Shown: in pieces, positions 5,891-8,428 of the stretch | Layout: each line of letters opens with the position of its first letter | Numbering within the stretch: position 1 is the first letter of the stretch | NCBI GenBank assembly: GCA_937960755.1 | Contig: CALGOL010000083.1 | Location: 1-8,428, forward strand | DNA: 8,428 nt | Origin: an uncultured Azospirillum sp. | GTDB lineage: Bacteria > Pseudomonadota > Alphaproteobacteria > Azospirillales > Azospirillaceae | Direction: 5' to 3' | The notes under the pieces: model-generated | What the model was told of the DNA's origin: nothing | The model's input: only the letters and a program-made list of their open reading frames with translations | The model's database searches: none | Made by a program: the position numbers and the translations under genes

Positions 5891-7285
5891 ATGCGCAACG
5901 GCACTGAAAAAATTGGGTTTTTGCTGTCTTTGCCCAGATCCGGCTCGACTTTGCTGTCGATGATGCTGGACAATCACCCTGAAATCGCTTCTCCCCCGGA
6001 GCCGTGGATTCTGCTGGCGTTGCAGCAATTGGGTTCCGTTCCGGTGCGTCATCCGGCGAATTCTCAGTCGGTCGGCTCCGGATTCCACAAGTTCGCCAAT
6101 GGCGATGAAATGATCGCCGCCCGCGCCGCCGCCGACGCGCTGTACGCCCGGACGTTGACCGCCGCCGGCAAATCATTGCTGATCGACAAGACGCCGCGTT
6201 ATCACCTCATCCTTGATTATCTGAGCGCGCTCTACCCTGAAGCCCGCCGCGTCTGGCTCATGCGCAATCCTCTGGACATCGCGGCCTCCTATCGCGACAC
6301 CTGGGGCATTGACCTACCAAGCCTGCTGGCCAAACGCGAAGACGATCCGGCGGCCATCGACTTCGTCGTCGGCTTGGACCGGCTGGAGCGCTTCGCCGCG
6401 GAGCATCCGGAAAACCTGCTTATCTTGCGGTATGAGGATTTGGTCGCGGACCCGACCGCCCGGCTTGCTGAGACGCTGGCGTTTTTCGGCGCCGACAGCG
6501 CCCCCGAAATTGTCGCGACGCTGACCAGTCTGAACGCCGCCTCCCGGCCGGCCGACGCCATGGGCGACGAGAAGATCCGTAAAACCTCGGCCCCGCACGC
6601 CCGGTCAATAGGTTCATGGGAAAAAACCTTTAATCGGGATGAGTTGCAAATCCTGTCCGACGCGCTGGGGCATGAACGGCTGGAGCGGCTAGGCTACGGG
6701 GACGCGGCGACGCGGTTGGTGGAGCTGGGCGTTGAGCGTCGCGACCTCGCCGCCGATTATCGCGACGACTATGAAAGCGTCGTGTCGGTGCGCCTGCACG
6801 ACATCGCCCGCGCCGCCGCCCTGCGGGAGGATTTCCGGGTGGAATCTCCGCTGGTGCAGGAGAGGGCCCGTTTCTTGACCGCCGGAGAGGAAGCTTGGCG
6901 CGGGCGCTACGCCGACCGCGTGGAGTTGGACCGGATGCAGGCGTTCATCGCCGCCGAACGGGCGGAATACGCTGAGCAGCATGGGATTCTGCATCAGGAA
7001 ATCGCCAAGCGCGACCTGATGGTCGCCGAACGGGATGCTGAAATCGAAAACCGCGGCCGCCACATCGCTTTGGTCGAAGAGCAGCGCGATCAGATGCGAA
7101 GAGACGCGGAGCGGGCGACCGCCACGCTGACGACAGCCCGCGCCGCCGTCGACGCCTTGCAGCAGGCGCTGAACGAGGCCCGCGCCGCCATCGCCGCGCG
7201 CGACGCCCGACTGGCGGAGATGACCAATTCGCTTTCCTGGAAAGCGACGGCGCCGCTGCGAACGCTAGAGAGACTGATCCACTGA
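5891..7285 (+). CDS. PAPS-dependent sulfotransferase with long C-terminal coiled coil
   Basis: A 464-residue cytoplasmic enzyme. Residues 1-270 are a sulfotransferase domain of the Sulfotransfer_3 type: the 5'-phosphosulfate loop is LPRSGSTLL (14-22), DKTPRY (99-104) follows, the 3'-phosphate motif is RNPLDIAASYR (125-135) with R125 and S133, then RYEDLVADP (180-188) and SIGSWEK (239-245). It should transfer sulfate from PAPS to a sugar or, less likely, another acceptor. Residues 270-345 are helical. Residues about 345-447 are charged heptad-like sequence (coiled coil), ending in SLSWKATAPLRTLERLIH. A terminal SW(R/K)xTAPLR motif after a coiled coil is, from memory, shared by many glycosyltransferases and methyltransferases of surface-glycan clusters. 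The gene is 12 bases after the ATPase and ends at the start of the TPR-GT41 reading frame, so it probably modifies or caps the exported glycan. No PAPS-synthesis genes are in the window. Confidence 0.88.
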   Translation: MRNGTEKIGFLLSLPRSGSTLLSMMLDNHPEIASPPEPWILLALQQLGSVPVRHPANSQSVGSGFHKFANGDEMIAARAAADALYARTLTAAGKSLLIDKTPRYHLILDYLSALYPEARRVWLMRNPLDIAASYRDTWGIDLPSLLAKREDDPAAIDFVVGLDRLERFAAEHPENLLILRYEDLVADPTARLAETLAFFGADSAPEIVATLTSLNAASRPADAMGDEKIRKTSAPHARSIGSWEKTFNRDELQILSDALGHERLERLGYGDAATRLVELGVERRDLAADYRDDYESVVSVRLHDIARAAALREDFRVESPLVQERARFLTAGEEAWRGRYADRVELDRMQAFIAAERAEYAEQHGILHQEIAKRDLMVAERDAEIENRGRHIALVEEQRDQMRRDAERATATLTTARAAVDALQQALNEARAAIAARDARLAEMTNSLSWKATAPLRTLERLIH

Positions 7286-8428
7286 GCGCTCTCGCCGATC
7301 AACCGGAAGCGGTTCAGCTGATTCCAGCCGGCCCCGCCGGTCTGGAAGCGGCGCGGCGTTGCGCCCGCATGGCGGCGGGGCGGACCCAAACCGGCGAATG
7401 GAGGCAAGCGGCGGCTTTGCATCGCTTGGCCTTGACGCTTGAGCCGCGGCTGGTCGACCCGTATCTCGCCTGGGGAAACATCCTGCGCTTAAACGGCGCG
7501 GCGGCGGCGGCGGAAAAACTGTTCGCCCGGCTGGAAACCATGGTTCCGACGCTGCTCGAAGGCGTCGTTAATCGGTCGGTGGCGCTGCACGCCATGGGCA
7601 GGCCCGCCGCCGCCGCCGAAGCCGCCCGGCGGGCGGTCAGGCTGGCGCCGACAGATCCACTGCTGCGCAGCAACCTCGGCGCTTTTATGAAAGACGCCGG
7701 GGACATGAACGGAGCGATGCGGCAGTACCGGACGAGTCTGGCGCTGGCTCCCGGCTATCTTGACGCTCTCGGCAACCTCGGCAACGCCCTGCACGCGGCC
7801 GGCGACGGCCTGTCCGCCTTGCGTTCATATCGGCGAGCCTTGCGCCTGACCCCGCAATCCGCCGTCCTGCTCCGCCTGATCGGAAATTGCTTGCAAGGCC
7901 TGGGCGAACCGAAAACGGCGCTGGCGTGGCAGGCGCGGGCCTTGGCGGCCGAACCGGCGGCGACGGAAAATCTAAACAGCCTAGCCGCCGCTCAACAAAG
8001 TCTACACCTGCTTAAAGCGGCGGAAATCAGCTTTCAGCGGGCGCTGCGGGTGTCGCCCGGCGATCCCGCCGCCATCTACAACTTGGGCAACACGCAGTAC
8101 CGCTTTGGCCGGTTGCGCCAAGCCGAACGGCTGTTTCGCCAGCGTTTGGCTTTGGACCCCGGTTACGGCGACGCTTGGCTTAATCTGGGCCTGACGATCC
8201 GCGCTTTGAGCGATTTCGACACCGCCAGCGCTTTTTTCCAACGCGCCTATTGGTGCAAAACCGCCGGCGCCGCGCAAAACATCGCCATGACCGGGCTGTA
8301 CCGCGGCGACATAACCGCAGCGGCGGCGCATGATCTGCATGTGGAATGCGGCCGCCGTCTGTCGGCCGGCGTCCCGCCGCCGGCGCCGCACCCCAACAGC
8401 CGCGACCCCGACCGGCCGCTGACCATCG
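7282..8428 (+). CDS. TPR protein leading into a GT41 (SPINDLY/O-GlcNAc transferase-like) domain, 3'-truncated by window
   Basis: The frame is open from the end of the sulfotransferase gene to the right edge. It encodes about seven to eight degenerate 34-residue TPR units, e.g. NLGNTQYRFGRLRQAERLF followed by LALDPGYGDAWLNLG. TPR units form a superhelix that holds protein partners. The last visible residues, HPNSRDPDRPLTI, match the entry to the catalytic domain of bacterial GT41 enzymes (N-x-x-DPDR-x-L-x-IGYVSxDF), which transfer GlcNAc-type sugars to proteins; the catalytic part itself lies beyond the window. The first standard start is ATG 7369, but it falls inside the first helix of the first TPR and has no Shine-Dalgarno. 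CTG 7282 overlaps the sulfotransferase TGA (CTGA), has AGAGAG nine bases upstream, and includes the whole helix. I give 7282 as the start with low certainty; gene finders would report 7369. Confidence 0.85.
   Translation, partial: MSALADQPEAVQLIPAGPAGLEAARRCARMAAGRTQTGEWRQAAALHRLALTLEPRLVDPYLAWGNILRLNGAAAAAEKLFARLETMVPTLLEGVVNRSVALHAMGRPAAAAEAARRAVRLAPTDPLLRSNLGAFMKDAGDMNGAMRQYRTSLALAPGYLDALGNLGNALHAAGDGLSALRSYRRALRLTPQSAVLLRLIGNCLQGLGEPKTALAWQARALAAEPAATENLNSLAAAQQSLHLLKAAEISFQRALRVSPGDPAAIYNLGNTQYRFGRLRQAERLFRQRLALDPGYGDAWLNLGLTIRALSDFDTASAFFQRAYWCKTAGAAQNIAMTGLYRGDITAAAAHDLHVECGRRLSAGVPPPAPHPNSRDPDRPLTI

Noticed and set aside
5606..6088. 160-codon open frame on the - strand spanning the ATPase-sulfotransferase junction
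   Set aside because: It is antisense to Walker B of the ATPase and the PAPS loop of the sulfotransferase, both firmly identified; the product is Gln/Arg-rich without motifs.
7498..7512. GCG trinucleotide run in the TPR gene (and GGC run at 965-978)
   Set aside because: In the TPR gene it is an in-frame alanine stretch in a helix, expected in GC-rich DNA; neither run is long enough to call a repeat element.

Overview
The window is GC-rich bacterial DNA, densely coding on the + strand only. Gene content and codon habits (mostly GCC, GGC, CTG, CGC) suggest an alphaproteobacterium, possibly Rhodospirillales-like; this is an inference from style and gene families, with no rRNA or other marker to confirm it. 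All recognisable genes concern cell-surface glycan assembly, export and modification.

Layout. Left unit (1-912): the 3' end of a protein ending in a beta-rich, carbohydrate-binding-like domain, then a small GtrA-family membrane protein. A 262-base gap (913-1174) follows. It holds a weak terminator-like hairpin, a second hairpin, and a promoter-like TTGACA box whose downstream spacer carries a perfect 7+7 dyad. Right unit (1175 to the right edge): a GT4 glycosyltransferase with an extra C-terminal domain, a GT2 glycosyltransferase (joined by ATGA overlap), an ABC-2 polysaccharide export permease (Wzm-like), its ATPase (Wzt-like, short form without a C-terminal glycan-binding domain), a PAPS-type sulfotransferase with a long coiled-coil tail, and a TPR protein that runs into the start of a GT41 (SPINDLY/O-GlcNAc transferase-like) catalytic domain at the right edge. 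These genes are 0-12 bases apart or overlap, except for about 136 bases between GT2 and the permease. That gap is itself exactly tiled by a 47-codon ORF.

Working model (inference): the GT4 and GT2 enzymes extend a lipid-linked glycan in the cytoplasm, Wzm/Wzt flips it across the inner membrane, the sulfotransferase decorates or caps it, and the GT41 enzyme adds sugar to a protein or glycan acceptor. GtrA-type proteins are usually tied to moving or handling undecaprenyl-phosphate-linked sugars, which fits the theme.

Most interesting points: the sulfotransferase-plus-coiled-coil architecture beside a Wzt that lacks its own glycan-binding domain; the GT4 protein's C-terminal domain, which reads like a GT-A fold that has lost its DXD motif; the ORF tiling the GT2-permease gap; a probable non-standard (CTG) start for the TPR-GT41 gene; and the dyad-in-spacer promoter.
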